Counted from the stretch's first letter, positions 42,948 through 55,808 are shown. The stretch: DNA of 64,000 nucleotides from Portunus trituberculatus (GCF_017591435.1 NC_059304.1:31134703-31198702); one strand, 5' to 3'. Numbers and translations: made by a program. The notes: generated from the sequence alone by a model not told the origin.

Positions 42948-45356
42948 CAGTAAGTCCTTGTTTTACACTAGAAATGCGTTCCTCAAAAAGCTTTTGTAAA
43001 CCAAAATTAGTGTAAACCGAACCCGTTTTAACATGTATTAGTTAGGAATATGTTCCAGCTCAGTATGAAAGTCAATCGAAAAAAGTAAACAAACTGGACA
43101 AGCCGTGTATTATCGAAAAAAAAAAAAAATTGAACAACATGAACACTGTTTTACTTACCTTTCTTAATGTTAATCTACTGTATAGGTCCTTTCCGAGGCT
43201 AAAGGACCATTTGTGCCCTTCCTTTGTCCCACCCGAGGCTAAGGGACAGCAGGGACCTCGCCTGCCTACTCGGAAGGAGGGCTCAAGGGAGAACGATCAG
43301 CTGATGCGGCAGATGAAGTGGGTGACGCACTGGCCAAGTGTGAAGCAGGTGACTTATTTCCTTCAAACTTGTCATTTGAAGTTGATGACTCAGCTTTAAT
43401 TGATGAAGTTGAAGGTCCAGTGGGTGAAGTGGATGGGCTTGTTACACGTTTGAAGAAAGACAAGATTGTGGACTGTTTCGCATTCTTACGTTTCGCGTCA
43501 TATAATTCTCTGTAGATTTTTATTGCCTGTTCCATCTGATTAGCCACATTGCTACTCCTTTTGGGGTTAGGGTCTTGTTTTTGCAGCAATTCCATTGCAG
43601 AGTCAATTAAATTGAAAGTTTTTTGCAAAGTCTTGATGTCTAAGCCACGAACTGGTTCTTGTTCATTTTCTTCCTCCTCTTCCTTCTCAGCAGCTGCTCT
43701 CTACAACTCTAAAAGCTCTTCATTGCTCAGAGGCTCTGCATGACTCTGCAACAAGCCATCTAAATCCTCCTCATCCACTTCAGTAAAGCCCACTTCATGG
43801 GATAGCCTGACAATATCCTTTTTCACTTCAGTTATGGAATCCAAGAAACCTTGAAAGTTGTTACAACACTCTGGCCACAATTTTCCCCAGGCAGCATTCA
43901 CTGTAGAGCTTTCCACCTCCTTCCAAGAGGCTCTAAAGTTGTCAACGGCATGTCTGATGTTGTTTGATTTTCACTATTCCATGAGAGTGGGTTTATCAGG
44001 TCCATGTGTGCCTTTAATCATCTGCTTCATCATGTGGCGTTGGTAGTAAGCCTTAAAGGTTTTAATTACGGTTTAATCCATTGGTTGGATCAGTGAAGTA
44101 GTGTTGGGAGGAAGGAACACCACTTCAATGTTCTCAGCCCAATCTTCCATACATTTTGGATGGCTGGGAGTGTTGTCCAGGATGAGAAGAAACCGATTTG
44201 CTATATTATTTGCAGAGGCGTATTCAGTTAGTTTAAATGCCAAGTAAGAGCTGGAGTAGTCCTGGTGTATGGTTGTAGTAAGCCAGGCCTTCTTGTTTGA
44301 TCTCCACACGATAGGTAAATAATCTTTGATTAGTCCCTTCAATGCTTTTGGATTTTCTGAGTGGTATATCAACATTGGCTTCAGTTTCAGGTCGCCTTCA
44401 GCATTTCCTCCCAAGAGAAGTGTGACTCTGTCCTTGGCAGCTTTAAAACCTTTGGCATGTTTTCTTCTTTACTTATGTACATCTTGGAGGACATTTTCTT
44501 CCAAATAAGGCCTGTTTCATCATAATTAATCACTTGTTTTGCATTGTAACCCTTCTCAGCAATTTATTTAGCTAACTCTGGCTTGAACTTCTGTGCAGCT
44601 TCATGATCAGCACTGGCAGCTTCACCTGACACCTTCACATTATGTAGGTTTGACTGAAGCTGAAAACAATCAAACCAGCCTTTGCTGGCTTTGAACTGCA
44701 CATCCTTCACATCCATCTCAACCTTCAAGGTTTCAATAATAGACAGGGCCTTTTCTGAAATTAGGCTCAACGAGAGTGGGGCATGCTGGCGTATTTGGCT
44801 GTCTATCCAAATTTTAAGTAAACTCTCCATCCGATCCATAAAGGGTTCCCGATGTTTTGTCAGCATTTTTACCTGCAGGCTTGAAGCATTAGCTGCTGCC
44901 TCCTTAACGCTTGAAGCATTCCTCAAAACAGTAGCAACTGTTGACTGTGATAAATTCAGGGAACAGCTTATGGCTGACGAGCCTTCCCCAAGTTCTTTTC
45001 TCTTGATTTTATCAAGCTTCGTTTCCAACGTTAAACTTTTCCTGGCTCATTTAACCTTACCCACTTCTTCACCAAGATCCAAATTATGTTTCGGTGACAT
45101 TTTGGGCAGGAATTGGTCTTAAATGCATAGAATAATGTAAGTAAATCACCGACTTTTATTCGTCGTGGTGGCGCAAAAGTTACTGGTTTGTTGTTTGTCG
45201 CAGTGTGCAGTGCAGTGCCACAATCACAGGCAGTGGGAACTTCAAATATTATAAGTGCGAATTTTTTATCGTAAATCAAAAAAATGGTAGTAATTGTCAA
45301 TTATTGTATCTGTGAATTTTTCATATACTGAACTAGTGTAAAACGAGGACTTACTG
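42948..45356 (-). mobile_element. Inner Tigger element (2409 bp) nested in another Tigger
   Basis: TA at 42946-42947 and 45357-45358 flank ends CAGTAAGTCCTTGTTTTACA and, on the reverse strand, CAGTAAGTCCTCGTTTTACA. The ends share CAGTAAGTCC with the outer element, so the two are related families. The transposase lies on the minus strand, in the same orientation as the outer copy. Confidence 0.87.
43266..45100 (-). pseudogene. Tigger transposase (CENP-B HTH plus DDE), few lesions
   Basis: Starts MSPKHNLDLGEEVGKVK at 45100, then a TGA, then ARKSLTLETKLDKIKR (first HTH). The second DNA-binding part has VQFKASKGWFDCFQ (about 44690). A TAA follows ELAK (about 44565). DDE core: VINYDETGLIWKKM (about 44510), a one-base frameshift near 44455, then FLLILDNTPSHP (about 44180) and QPMD-stop-TVIKTFKAYYQ (44073), where TAA replaces Gln. 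All three catalytic Asp are kept. C-terminal tail: EELLELQRAAAEKEEEE (about 43720) and SFFKRVTSPSTSPTGPST (about 43450), ending SPPSE at 43266. Length is about 610 codons, usual for Tigger1/2. Confidence 0.83.
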
Positions 45357-45898
45357 TACTTTATTCCACGCCAAGTTCATGGTAGACGTCTTCACATCGT
45401 CTCAAGATTAGCTGATGTTATCTAAGGCGTGTTTGATGTTATACGACTTCCACCATTCTCTGATAGTGAGCTTGCTAGGCCCATCTGTACCCTTTATCAG
45501 TTGCTGCATGGTTTGCACTGGTAGTAGGCTTTAATTGTTTGCCATAATTATTATGAATATATTTGTGCTTACGATAGACCCTTTAATATTCCATTTATTC
45601 ATATAATCAGTAATGCATGGAAGTAATATGTAATGCAGTTAAAAAAAAGGGCGGGGAAGGGAAGAGATAACAGGCTTCAAGGGTGGTCAAGGTAAAGTCA
45701 GTACTGTGAATGGTGGGGAGGTGTGTGGCGTGGATGACGTCATCACCCCTGTTCCCCGCTCTGTTGCCTCTCAGATGACATGAGTGGATACTGTATATGT
45801 AAATTTTCCTTACCGTATATTGAATCAAGGATAGTAATTTCCAAATACCATAACTGTGAATTTACCAGATAAAAAACTACCGTATAAAAAGGACTTAC

Positions 45899-47172
<1,274 letters not shown>

Positions 47173-47246
<74 letters not shown>
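47173..47246. repeat. (TA)n microsatellite
   Basis: About 37 TA units between the element at 46023-47170 and the Tigger MITE that starts at 47249. Confidence 0.95.
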
Positions 47247-47251
<5 letters not shown>

Positions 47252-47382
47252 GCAACCACCGCTTAACGAAGGGGTTACATTCCTAAAAAAAAACTTTATT
47301 AAGTGAACTGATTATAACAAGTTTAATCCCAGACTTGAACTTCCATTGAGAATAAACAAAGTGAGAGTGCATCATAGTACAG

Positions 47383-48251
47383 AGGAGGTTAAGAGGCTTG
47401 GGGAGGCAGTGGAAAAAATTAGGCAGGAGATCAGTGTTAGGCCGAAGGTTGGACCTTCTGAGGGCGACAGGGTGGCTTGGCCCTCTGTCGAGAAGAGCAG
47501 AGTGGGGAAGAGGGAGCAGGCGAGCCAGACTGAGAAAGATAGTAGTCAGCATGGGCAGAGATGGCAGGTTGCGAGGGGAAGGAAAGCGGAGGCAGTTAGG
47601 AAGGATAGGACTAAATCTGTTGAGTGTGAAAATAGGTTTGGTTTGTTGGAGGGGGAGAGTGAGAGTGGAGTGAATGAGGTGGTTGTGGTGAGTGAAAGGA
47701 GAGAGAAGAGGGTAGAGGAGAGGAGGAGGAGGGTTGTACCTAGCACACCTCAGGTGTGTGTGGTGGATGACTCTCAGGTTAGATACTTAGATAGCACTTT
47801 CTGTGGAAAAGACGGGGATAGTAGGACGAACGTGTGTATGCCTGGTGCAGGTGTGAAGGCAGTGAGTGAGGAGGTGCAGAAGAGAGTTGGGGGGATGGAG
47901 AGGGAGGGTGTAGTAGTTTTGCACGTAGGTGGGAACGATGTCAGAGCAGGTGGGTCGGAGGAGTTAGTGGCAAGATTTCGGGAAATGTTAGGCAAGATAA
48001 GGGAGAGTGGTAGGAGGTGTGTAGTTTCAGGAATCTTGCCTCGTGTGTATGTTAGCAGGGAATGGTTGTCTAGGGCCATTGGTGTGAATGATCGGGTAAA
48101 AGGGATGTGTAAGGATGTGGGTGTCAGCTTTGTGGATGTATGGAATAGGTTCTATGGGCGAAGGATTTGTATGCTAGGGATGGTGTGCATCTGAGTAGGA
48201 AGGGTGTGGATGTGCTGAGTGGATGTCTGGAGGGGAGTTGGGATGGAGTGT
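47383..48251 (+). pseudogene. LINE F ORF1 with SGNH hydrolase (esterase) domain, one frameshift
   Basis: The N-terminal part is charged and low in complexity (REKRVEERRRRVV). From about 47755 an SGNH fold is recognisable: VVDDSQVRYLDSTFC (block I, Asp-Asp-Ser for the usual Gly-Asp-Ser), MPGAGVKAVSEEVQ (block II Gly), VVLHVGGNDVRAGG (block III Asn) and a helix with ELVARFREMLGKIRESGRRC. A one-base frameshift near 48165 moves the last block, YARDGVHLSRKGV with the catalytic Asp and His, into the next frame, which ends at 48251. ORF1 esterases of this kind are known in CR1-clade LINEs; they are proposed to act on lipid or membrane esters. The apparent start at 47346 lies in the host MITE. Confidence 0.8.
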
Positions 48252-48419
48252 AGGGGTGAGGTAGCAAATGCATTCCAGAAGAAAGATGTTAGACATAAAT
48301 TAGATAGGATAAACAGAGATAGTGAAAAGATTAGGAAAGATTTCCAGGTGCAAATAGGAGAGAATAAGATTAGGATTCCAAATAAGGAGACAGCATCTAG
48401 GAAGGTAGCAGGACTTAAA

Positions 48420-51163
48420 TGTTTTTATGTAAATGCCAGGAGTCTTAGGAACAAGAAGGACGAGTTATCTAGTTATATAGTTGAGGAGGACTTAGATGTT
48501 GTATGTGGGTGAATGAGGAAAAGTTTAGGGAAAATAGGAAAGAATATGAAGTACATGGATACATTATGTATTTACACCAGAGAATTGGTAGGATAGGTGG
48601 AGGAGTAGTTATTTATGTAAAAAATCCTTCATTTCCAGTCAGGTTAATGGTATTAAGGTAGATAATAGAGTAGAGTCCTTATGGCTGGATGTTAGAGTAA
48701 ACAAAAGTAAGGTTATTAGAGTAGGAGCTTTTATAGACCACCTAACCAGTCAGCAGATGTAGACAACCTTATGGTAGATGAGATAAATAGGGGTGTACTA
48801 GTCAGACAATTATCTTAGGGATTTTAATCTTAAGTCAGTAAACTGGGAGAGGATGGTAGGAGATGCTAGTGAAAATAAGTTTATGGAAAGTTTTCAGGAT
48901 AACTATTTAGTGCAGATGGTAGATAAACCTACTAGGGGGAGGAAGGTTTTAGACATAGTACTAACAAATATTGAGCATTGTTTAAAGGAAGTTGAGGTAG
49001 GAGAGACTTTAGCAAACAGTGACCATCATATAATTAGATTTATCATTAATTCCAGTAGGGATAATATAGTGAATAAGACTAGAGTCCCAAACTATCAGAA
49101 AGGCAATTATGGTAGGTTACGTCAGTTATTAGGAGAGGTAAACTGGGAAGATAGTTTTGGAAATAAAACTGCACAGGAGATGTGGGATATTTTTAAGGTT
49201 GTAGTAAAGGGTATAGTGATGCAGTGTATCCCTTACAAAGATATAAGGCAGAGAAACAGGAAGCCATTATGGTGGACTCACGAGATAGGTAGACAGATCA
49301 GAGAGAAGAAGAGGGCATATAGAGAGTTGCAGAAAAGTGGGAAGATGTAGATTTGATTAGGTACAGACAGGTCAGGGATGATTTGAGTAAGGTTATAAAA
49401 AAGTAAAAGGCAGGCAGAGATAAAACTAGCTAGAGCTGGGAGTAAAGATCCCAAAAATTATATAGTTATTACAAGGTCAGTGATAAAAGAAATAAGGATA
49501 GGATTGGACCACTCAGAAAAGATGGTGTAGTAGTGGATCAAAATGAAGACATAGTAGAATTATTGAATGAACAATTTTCTTCAGTATTTACTAGGGAAAG
49601 AATAGGAAATCCTGTTACAAACAGTGCAACGAGTAGTTTAAGAGCTTTAGAAAATATTGATATAAAACCGGGAATTATTAGGAAATTTATTCTTGAACTA
49701 GACGATAGGAAAGCTAGTGGTCCTGATGAGCTACATGCCAGAGTACTTAGGGAGGGTGTAGACAGTATTTCTGAAGCACTTAAGTTAATCTTTGAAAGAT
49801 CACTTAGGTTTGCTGAGATACCTCAGGACTGGAAGTTAGCTAATGTTACACCAATATTTAAAAAAGGTAGGAAGGATGATGCGAATAATTATAGACCGAT
49901 CAGTTTAACTAGTATAGTATGTAAGATACTAGAGAAAATCATTAAGGGTAGTATTTGGGAGCATTTAAATGAGAATAGATTAATTAGAGATACCCAACAT
50001 GGCTTTAGATCAGGGAGGTCCTGTCTTACAAATTTGCTCGATATCTTAGAATATATTACCAAGGAGTTAGATGATGGAAATAGCATAGATGTTATATATC
50101 TAGATTTTAGCAAGGCGTTTGATAAGGTACCACATAGGAGGCTAGTGTACAAATTGAGACTACATGGGATAGGGGTAGGTTAGTTGATTGGATTAGTGAA
50201 TGGCTTTCTGATAGGAAACAGAGAGTAGTATTAAATGGGGCAATGTCTGAGTGGAAGGAAGTGGTTAGTGGGGTACCCCAAGGATCAGTGCTAGGACCTC
50301 TTCTTTTCTTGGTGTACATTAACGATTTAGATATAGGAATTAGTAGCAAAGTATCAAAGTTTGCAGATGATACTAAGATAGCATGTGCAGTACAGGGTGA
50401 AAAGGACAATTACAGAATACAACGAGACCTGGACAGGCTGATAGCATGGGCAGACAGGTGGCAGATGGAGTTTAATTCTAAAAGTGTCAGGTTATGCATT
50501 TAGGTAAAGACAACACAAACTTTAGCTATGAGATGGAGGGATGTTGGCTAGAGGCAGTAGAGGAGGAAAGGATTTAGGAGTAGTGATAGACAGGACTATG
50601 AAATTTTCAAAGCAATGTTTAGAAGCAAGAAATAGGGCAAATAGGATCCTGGGTTTTATAAATAGAAATGTTAGTTATAAAAGTAAGAAAGTGGTGCGTA
50701 GCTTATATAATTCTATGTTAGGCCCCATTTAGAGTATTGCATACAGGCCTGGTCACCCCATTATAGGCAGGATATCAACATGTTAGAAGCAGTTCAGAGA
50801 AGAGCAACTAGGATGATACCAGCATTAAAGCGCCTGGAGTATAGAGATAGATTAAAGAAATTAAACATGTTTTCATTTGAGAGGAGATGTATAAGAGGGG
50901 ATATGATAGAGTTATTTAAAATGTTCTCAGATACAAACTACATAGATGTGAGATCTTTCTTTACCCTAGAGGAGGGAAGTAGGACTAGAAATCATGGCAG
51001 GAAGATTAGAAAGCAAGGCTGCAGGTTAGATATAAGAAAATATTTCTATAGGCATAGGGTGGTAGACTTCTGGAATGCATTGCCAGAGAGGGTTGTAAAT
51101 AGCACTAGTTTGACAATGTTTAAAAACAGATTAGATAAGCACTTAAATTTATTAGATTTATAA
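48420..51163 (+). pseudogene. LINE F ORF2: endonuclease and reverse transcriptase
   Basis: Endonuclease: KCFYVNARSLRNKKDELSSY (48417), DNLMVDEINRG, LRDFNLKSVNWE (about 48815) and ETLANSDHHIIRF (about 49010). RT: DRKASGPDELHARVLREG (about 49706), NYRPISLTSIVCKILEK (about 49887), QHGFRSGRSCLTNLLD (about 49995), VIYLDFSKAFDKVPHRRLV (about 50090), SGVPQGSVLGPLLFLVYIND (about 50268) and catalytic KFADDTKIA (about 50359). C-terminal domain 50780-51163 (RRATRMIPALKRLEYRDRL, RHRVVDFWNALPERVVNS) to the stop after NLLDL. Frameshifts near 48510, 48740, 49350, 50180, 50500 and 50730. Confidence 0.83.
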
Positions 51164-51209
51164 TTATGCATAGCGCTGCATAAGAAATTTACTATAGTTA
51201 AACAAGACA

Positions 51210-51231
51210 TGATCCCCATGTATGGGGATCA
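51210..51231 (+). other. Perfect hairpin in LINE F 3' UTR
   Basis: TGATCCCCAT and ATGGGGATCA are exact reverse complements separated by GT, in the 3' UTR 47 bp after the ORF2 stop. A structured 3' end is commonly what the LINE RT recognises; that role is inferred. Confidence 0.75.
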
Positions 51232-52224
51232 CAGATTGTAAAGGAATTCGCTGCAGGACTTAGCCCTGTTAATGGGCCAAATATTTAGAATTAGTATATA
51301 ATGTATTGTGTACGTGTAAGTGTATCTTTAAGTACTGATGACGAGGTCGCTGTGCGACTGATACAGGATAACTTAGATGGGCCCTGGTAGCCCTTTGTTA
51401 TCCTATTATTTATGTTATGTTATGTTATGTTACAGTGAAAGGTTTAATGAATGTAGAATTATGAAGTTAAACATTTAGGCAGTTTAATTTCAGTCATTAT
51501 AATATACACTAATGTATGTATGTACTTGACTTTATAATGTTGATGATCTTAAATTTATGAAGGGAGGTAGAGTGAAGAGGGAAAGACACTAACTAGTAAC
51601 CTTTGGAATGTAAACAAAGGGTGCATCATTGTATCACATACAAAACTTATGTACCACATTTCCACAAGACTTTCCATTTTATCCATTGTAGTGTCACGAG
51701 TTCAGGTGGTTCTTTTAGCTTGCATGGAAGATACAGTCTCACCAGCCTTGTTAATAGAGTCCGCTGACTTGAAAATAGTAGAGACAGTAGATTGAGTCAA
51801 GATGGTGGTGAGCAGTTTTCTCGCCTCTCTCATGTCTGTGAATAATATCCAGCTTCACGTCGAGAGTAAGAGATTTCCTGGTCTTCTTAGCAATGCTAGG
51901 TGACATTGCAGGGCGTTTTGGTGGTAAGTTGAGCGAGGGAAGACGAGCTGCTGGTGACGCTGTTATTGTTATGAACAGGGGAAGGGAGTGGTGCACCTGT
52001 TGTCTATGAGAGGCGCTGGTGTATTCAAAAGCCTGTCGAATTGTGTGATACGGCGGTGCTTTCAAACTTGGAAAAAATGACCAGGATAAAACTTCGTTAA
52101 AGCGAGTTTTGTGTTCGTTAAACGAGCAGATTGTAGTAAAATGAAACCTTCGTAGTAGCAAAATTTTGTTGTGTGAATCTTTGTTAAGTGGGAGTTGCCT
52201 GTATTTGGATACGTTTTCTCTGGG

Positions 52225-52780
52225 CCTTATCTAACGCGTCTTTCTCTGCAATTAGAAGACATTCACATGATAATGATCATCCTTTTGGTGTTACTGATTT
52301 CAAAATTCTCCAAAGATGCCAATCTAACACAAATACCAAACTTTTGGAAGCACTTTACATAAAACATTCACAACCGGAACTAAATAGTCATCTATCTTCA
52401 TCTAGGCTTCTTACCCTTCAATAGATACCTCAAACTTTTGCTTCATCTTTCTTTCCTACTTTTCCTCTCACCTTAATACTGCAGTTCTAATCAGTTCCTT
52501 ACTTTACTGTGTAGAACACAGATCATGGTTGGTTTTCTATGTACCTGTTTCTTGTTGGTATTGTTCATTTCTATTCTTTTTTTACTATATATTGTGACTT
52601 TTGATTTATGTTTTTTACCTTTTCTACTTCATTTTTTAACTTGATTTTATAATGTTGTTTTAGATTGTCACATTTACATTTCTAATGAATTATTTTAGGC
52701 TCTGAGGATGCCATTTGATGTAAGGCGAAATGTTGGAATATAATAAAGCAGGAGGAATGAAGATTTCCATGGTGATTTCC
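52225..52780 (+). pseudogene. Penelope-like element 3' end (GIY-YIG endonuclease remnant)
   Basis: The short frame 52230-52424 encodes SAIRRHSHDNDHPFGVTDFK, ILQRCQS and LLEALYIKHSQPELNSHLSS. This matches the C-terminal part of the GIY-YIG nuclease attached to Penelope-like RTs, including the catalytic Glu (LLEALYI) and following Asn. The 3' UTR contains GATGCCATTTGATGTAAGGC followed by GAAATGTTGG near 52705, a familiar end of Penelope-type transcripts. The RT and the GIY-YIG signature itself are missing, so only the last quarter survives. Confidence 0.65.
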
Positions 52781-52819
52781 TTGCATTTTACTGTCTACAT
52801 TTTCTGCTATCAACCTTGA

Positions 52820-52823
<4 letters not shown>

Positions 52824-52899
<76 letters not shown>
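52824..52899. repeat. (TA)n microsatellite
   Basis: About 38 TA units between the Penelope-like tail and the tyrosine-recombinase gene. Confidence 0.95.
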
Positions 52900-52901
<2 letters not shown>

Positions 52902-54048
52902 CTCCACGATGGCATCAGGCAGACTGGTTTCCTCTGCTTCTGAGTCTGCTTGTGGACCATCCTCGAGTCTTGTCGCAATGGGCCTCTTCGCCAGCCTCAT
53001 CGCCACCTCTTTCACAAGTCACCTGGGGCTCTTCACCTTCACACGTGGAGACTCTCCAGCGTCTTTTCTGAAAGAGAGCTTTTTGCGGAAGGCTGCTATA
53101 TTTATGGCCCATCCAGTCAGACAGTCCTCTGCCAGAGTCTGTCAGGCAAAGTGATCTTTCTGTGGTTGGTGTGAGTCGAGGGATTGTCATTCTTTCTCTC
53201 TCTCTCGATCTCTGTGACGGACTTAACAGAGTTTTTTATTTTTCTTTCGGACACTAAACATTTGTCCTTGCCATCCATTAGGGGCTATCATTCTGCATTG
53301 GCCCCTGTTTTCCAGCAGACTGGCTTGGATATCTCACAAGATAAGGATCTATCAGCTCTGTTTCAGGGTTTTGCCAAGTTGGCTCCCCCTCGTTCACAAT
53401 GCATTCCTGTGTGGGATTTATCCTTAGTTTTATGCTTATTAATGAAGTTCCCTTATGAGCCTCTGTGTTTGGCTTCTTTGAGAGATGCTGCACTAAAGTC
53501 CTCCTTTCTCTTGGCTCTAGCATCTGCTTGTCGAGTTAGTGAGCTGCACGGGCTGTCAGTGGAAGTTCGTCACTCAAAGGTTTGGGGTTCTATGACTCTC
53601 TTTAGCTCTAGGTTTTCTAGTGAAGACTCAACTCCCAGGTGATGTATCACAGTCTGACTTCACCATTCCTGCTCTTATGGAGTACGTGGGCGACTCGGAA
53701 GGGGACAGGCTTTTGTGCCCAGTGAGATCTGTCAGGGAGTACCTTTGTAGAACCAGGGACTGTCGTCCTAGATGCTCTCGCCTTTTTTGTGACGGTTTCT
53801 GAGCCTTGGTGTGTAGTGCATCCTCATACTGTTTCCCACTGGATATGTCAGGTTATCCAGCGTGTACATGTAGATGTGTCTGAGGAGGAAATGTGCTTAG
53901 TTCGGGTGAAGGTACATGAAGTTAGAGCAGTGGCGATGAGTGCCTTGTTCAGGAAAATTTGGAGTATATTTGCCGTGCTTCGGGCAGGAATCTGGAAGAG
54001 TATGTCCACTTTTGCTTCTTTTTATCTCAGGGATATTACTCATAGGTA

Positions 54049-54845
54049 CAGGCAACCCCCGCTTAACAAACGGGTTACGTTCCTATAAAAACGTTCGTTA
54101 AGCAAATTTTCGTTAAGCGAACCAATTATAACAAGTTTGACCCCTGACTTGAACTTCCATTGAGAGTAAACAAATCGAGAGTGCATCATAGTATAGTAAA
54201 AGGTTTAATAAAAGTGAAAATTATGAATTTAAACATTTAGGCAGTGGAATGTAAACAAAGGGCGCATCATTGTACCGCATACAAAACTTATTTCCATGAG
54301 GCTTTCCATTTTATCCATTGCAGAGTCACGAGTTCAGGTGGTTCTTTTAGCTTGCAAGGAAGATACGGTCTCACCAGCCTTCTTAATAGAGTCTGCTGAT
54401 TTGAAAATAGTAGAGACAGTTGATGGAGTCAAGCCTTGGTGGCAAGCAATGCTATTAGTTTTCTCGCCTCTCTCGTGTCTGTGAATAATGTCCAGCTTCA
54501 CTTTGAGAGTAAGAGACTTCCTGCTCTTCTTAGCAATGCTAGGCGACATTGCAGGGGATTTTGGTGGCATGTTGAGCGAGGGAAGACGCCCTGCTGCTGA
54601 CGCTGTTATTGTTTTGAACTAGGGGGAGTGAGTGGTGCGCATTTTGTCCACGAGAGGCACTGGTGTATTCAAAAGCCTGTCGGCTTGTGTGATACGGCAG
54701 GGCTTTCAAACTTGGAAAAAATTACTTGGATAAAATTTGGTTAAAGCGAGTTTGGTGTTCGTTAAATGAGCAGATGGTAGTAAAAGGAAACATTCATTGT
54801 AGCGAAATTTGATGGTGTGAACCTTCATTAAGTGGGGGTTGCCTG
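54049..54845 (-). mobile_element. Tigger MITE copy b (797 bp) inside the tyrosine recombinase gene
   Basis: TA at 54047-54048 and 54846-54847. Ends CAGGCAACCCCCGCTTAACA and, on the reverse strand, CAGGCAACCCCCACTTAATG. Removing it plus one TA joins CATAGG to TATTTGGATACC in frame. It carries a 78-codon N-terminal transposase fragment. Confidence 0.85.
54334..54570 (-). pseudogene. Tigger transposase N-terminal fragment (CENP-B HTH)
   Basis: Frame reads AMSPSIAKKSRKSLTLKVKL, DIIHRHERGEKTNSIACHQG and LTPSTVSTIFKSADSIKKAG. This is the first helix-turn-helix of CENP-B/pogo proteins with the typical start MSPKxxKKSRKS. The catalytic domain is missing. A MITE that keeps only the DNA-binding part could in principle compete for transposon ends, but nothing shows that it is expressed. 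Confidence 0.7.
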
Positions 54846-54890
54846 TATTTGGATACCTTTTCTCTGGGCCCTGTTGTTACGGCTTTCAGG

Positions 54891-55183
54891 GTAATTCATT
54901 AAGTTTTCTTTTGGGTTCCTTATACATACGGTTCTATATATTGTCCACTGTGGGGTTTGAGGTCCTTGGACCGTTCTCAGGGCAAGAGTTGTTATGCTCC
55001 TCTCACTCCTCTGGTTTTATCCTTTTGTCATGGGATACAAGTGCTGCACCCACCTCAGAATGTGACCTCTGCTTTGTAAGTTTTGGGTTTGTATGGGTGT
55101 GTGTCTTGGGGAGAGAAAGTTGTTCTTAGGGGTGAAGTCATCCTCCCTATTATACTTAGGACTCAGTTCTTAAGCAATTATTA
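54891..55183. other. Non-coding stretch, no gene seen
   Basis: Follows the recombinase stop and precedes the DIRS-2 right end. Probably 3' flank of the recombinase-bearing element; no motif recognised. Confidence 0.35.
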
Positions 55184-55312
55184 ACAAAGTACATGAGACT
55201 TACCGTAGATCAGTTGAAGTGTACTTCTAATTTTTCGAGGCAAGTCACCTCTGCTGGGGCGGAGATTTCACATGAAAGAGAGTGCATCACGTGCTGCTGA
55301 TGAAACATGTAG
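55184..55312 (-). repeat. DIRS-2 right inverted terminal repeat
   Basis: Inverted to 59930-60000 in its inner half (GAGAGTGCATCACGTGCTGC compared with GAGAGTGCGTCACGCGCTGC). Its outer half (55184-55275) is inverted to 55357-55448 of the ICR. It contains CTACGGTAAGTCTC-like sequence on the minus strand near 55197-55210. Confidence 0.8.
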
Positions 55313-55356
55313 GAAAGTAGAAACCTGTAGAGCTTAAGCTAGGGAGGGAGAGCAGG

Positions 55357-55502
55357 CCACGTGAAATCTCCGCCCCAGCAGAGGTGATTTGCCTCGAAAA
55401 ATTAGAATTACACTTCAACTGACCTACGGTAAGTCTCGTGTACTTTGTAAATTTTACTTCGGCAAGATCACTGAACTGCTGGGCAGAAATTTCCCATGAG
55501 GC
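55357..55502 (-). repeat. DIRS-2 internal complementary region
   Basis: 55357-55448 is the complement of the right repeat end. 55449-55502 (ACTTCGGCAAGATCACTGAA ...) is the complement of the left repeat start at 59975-60027. The junction lies at TTTGTAAATTTTAC. It has the same two-part design as in DIRS-1. Confidence 0.8.
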
Positions 55503-55808
55503 TTTGAAGCCATGTGGATATAGAGGATAAAAAGGAAAAAGAAATGCCCCACAAGAAACAGACTACAACTATTATTCATGGAGTGAACTTGTACATGAGA
55601 CAGTCATACGAGTACAGTGTAAATATAACTTACATTGCATCCAAACTTAATCCAAGCTACAAACAACAGTGAAATATGGCTTCAGTATATTAAAAGAATG
55701 GTAACATATCACATCCTACCTAAGGTAAAGTAAATTAACTAAGAACATCAGGGCACTACAACACTTGAGTACAACAACAACCAAAAAACAAAAGGGCCCC
55801 TGCTTATT

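Larger units (their letters stand above)
47383..51430 (+). mobile_element. LINE F, CR1-like element with esterase ORF1
   Basis: Flanked by TACAG at 47378-47382 and 51431-51435. ORF1 with an SGNH hydrolase domain (47383-48251), endonuclease (48420-49060), RT (49533-50500) and a C-terminal domain (50780-51163). The 3' UTR has a perfect 10-bp-stem hairpin at 51210-51231 (TGATCCCCAT, GT, ATGGGGATCA). The 3' end is a 5-bp tandem repeat (TTATG)3-4, as in CR1-group elements. The 5' end is truncated within ORF1. Confidence 0.85.
47249..52201 (-). mobile_element. Tigger MITE copy a, split by LINE F
   Basis: Left end CAGGCAACCACCGCTTAACG; right end on the reverse strand CAGGCAACTCCCACTTAACA. It is homologous along its length to the 797-bp copy at 54049-54845. 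LINE F sits between 47382 and 51431 with a TACAG duplication. A CENP-B-type fragment is on the minus strand at 51751-51920 (AMSPSIAKKTRKSLTLDVKL, DIIHRHERGEKT). The right flank (TATTTGGATAC and on) equals that of copy b, while the left flank is (TA)n. Confidence 0.8.
52908..54888 (+). pseudogene. Tyrosine recombinase gene (mobile YR), split by a Tigger MITE
   Basis: Site-specific recombinase of the type found in many invertebrate mobile elements (DIRS/Crypton-like), without RT nearby. The N-terminal core-binding part is degenerate (52950-53220), then LPSIRGYHSALAPVFQQTGL (about 53268). Catalytic part: LLALASACRVSELHGLSVE (first Arg, about 53510), LLCPVRSVREYL (about 53715), VKVHEVRAVAMSALF with the HxxR-type box (about 53910), and STFASFYLRDITHRY (about 54005) with the likely nucleophile Tyr. 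The C terminus YLDTFSLGPVVTAFRVIH-stop resumes after the MITE at 54848. Two frameshifts lie near 53150 and 53640 and one near 53800. Confidence 0.72.

Noticed and set aside
47755..48251. Host GDSL/SGNH esterase gene
   Set aside because: Followed in order by a LINE endonuclease and RT with a 3' tandem repeat and a target duplication; it is LINE ORF1.
52908..54888. Phage integrase or bacterial contamination
   Set aside because: The recombinase has the C-terminal style of eukaryotic mobile YR genes, and the surroundings are all eukaryotic TEs.
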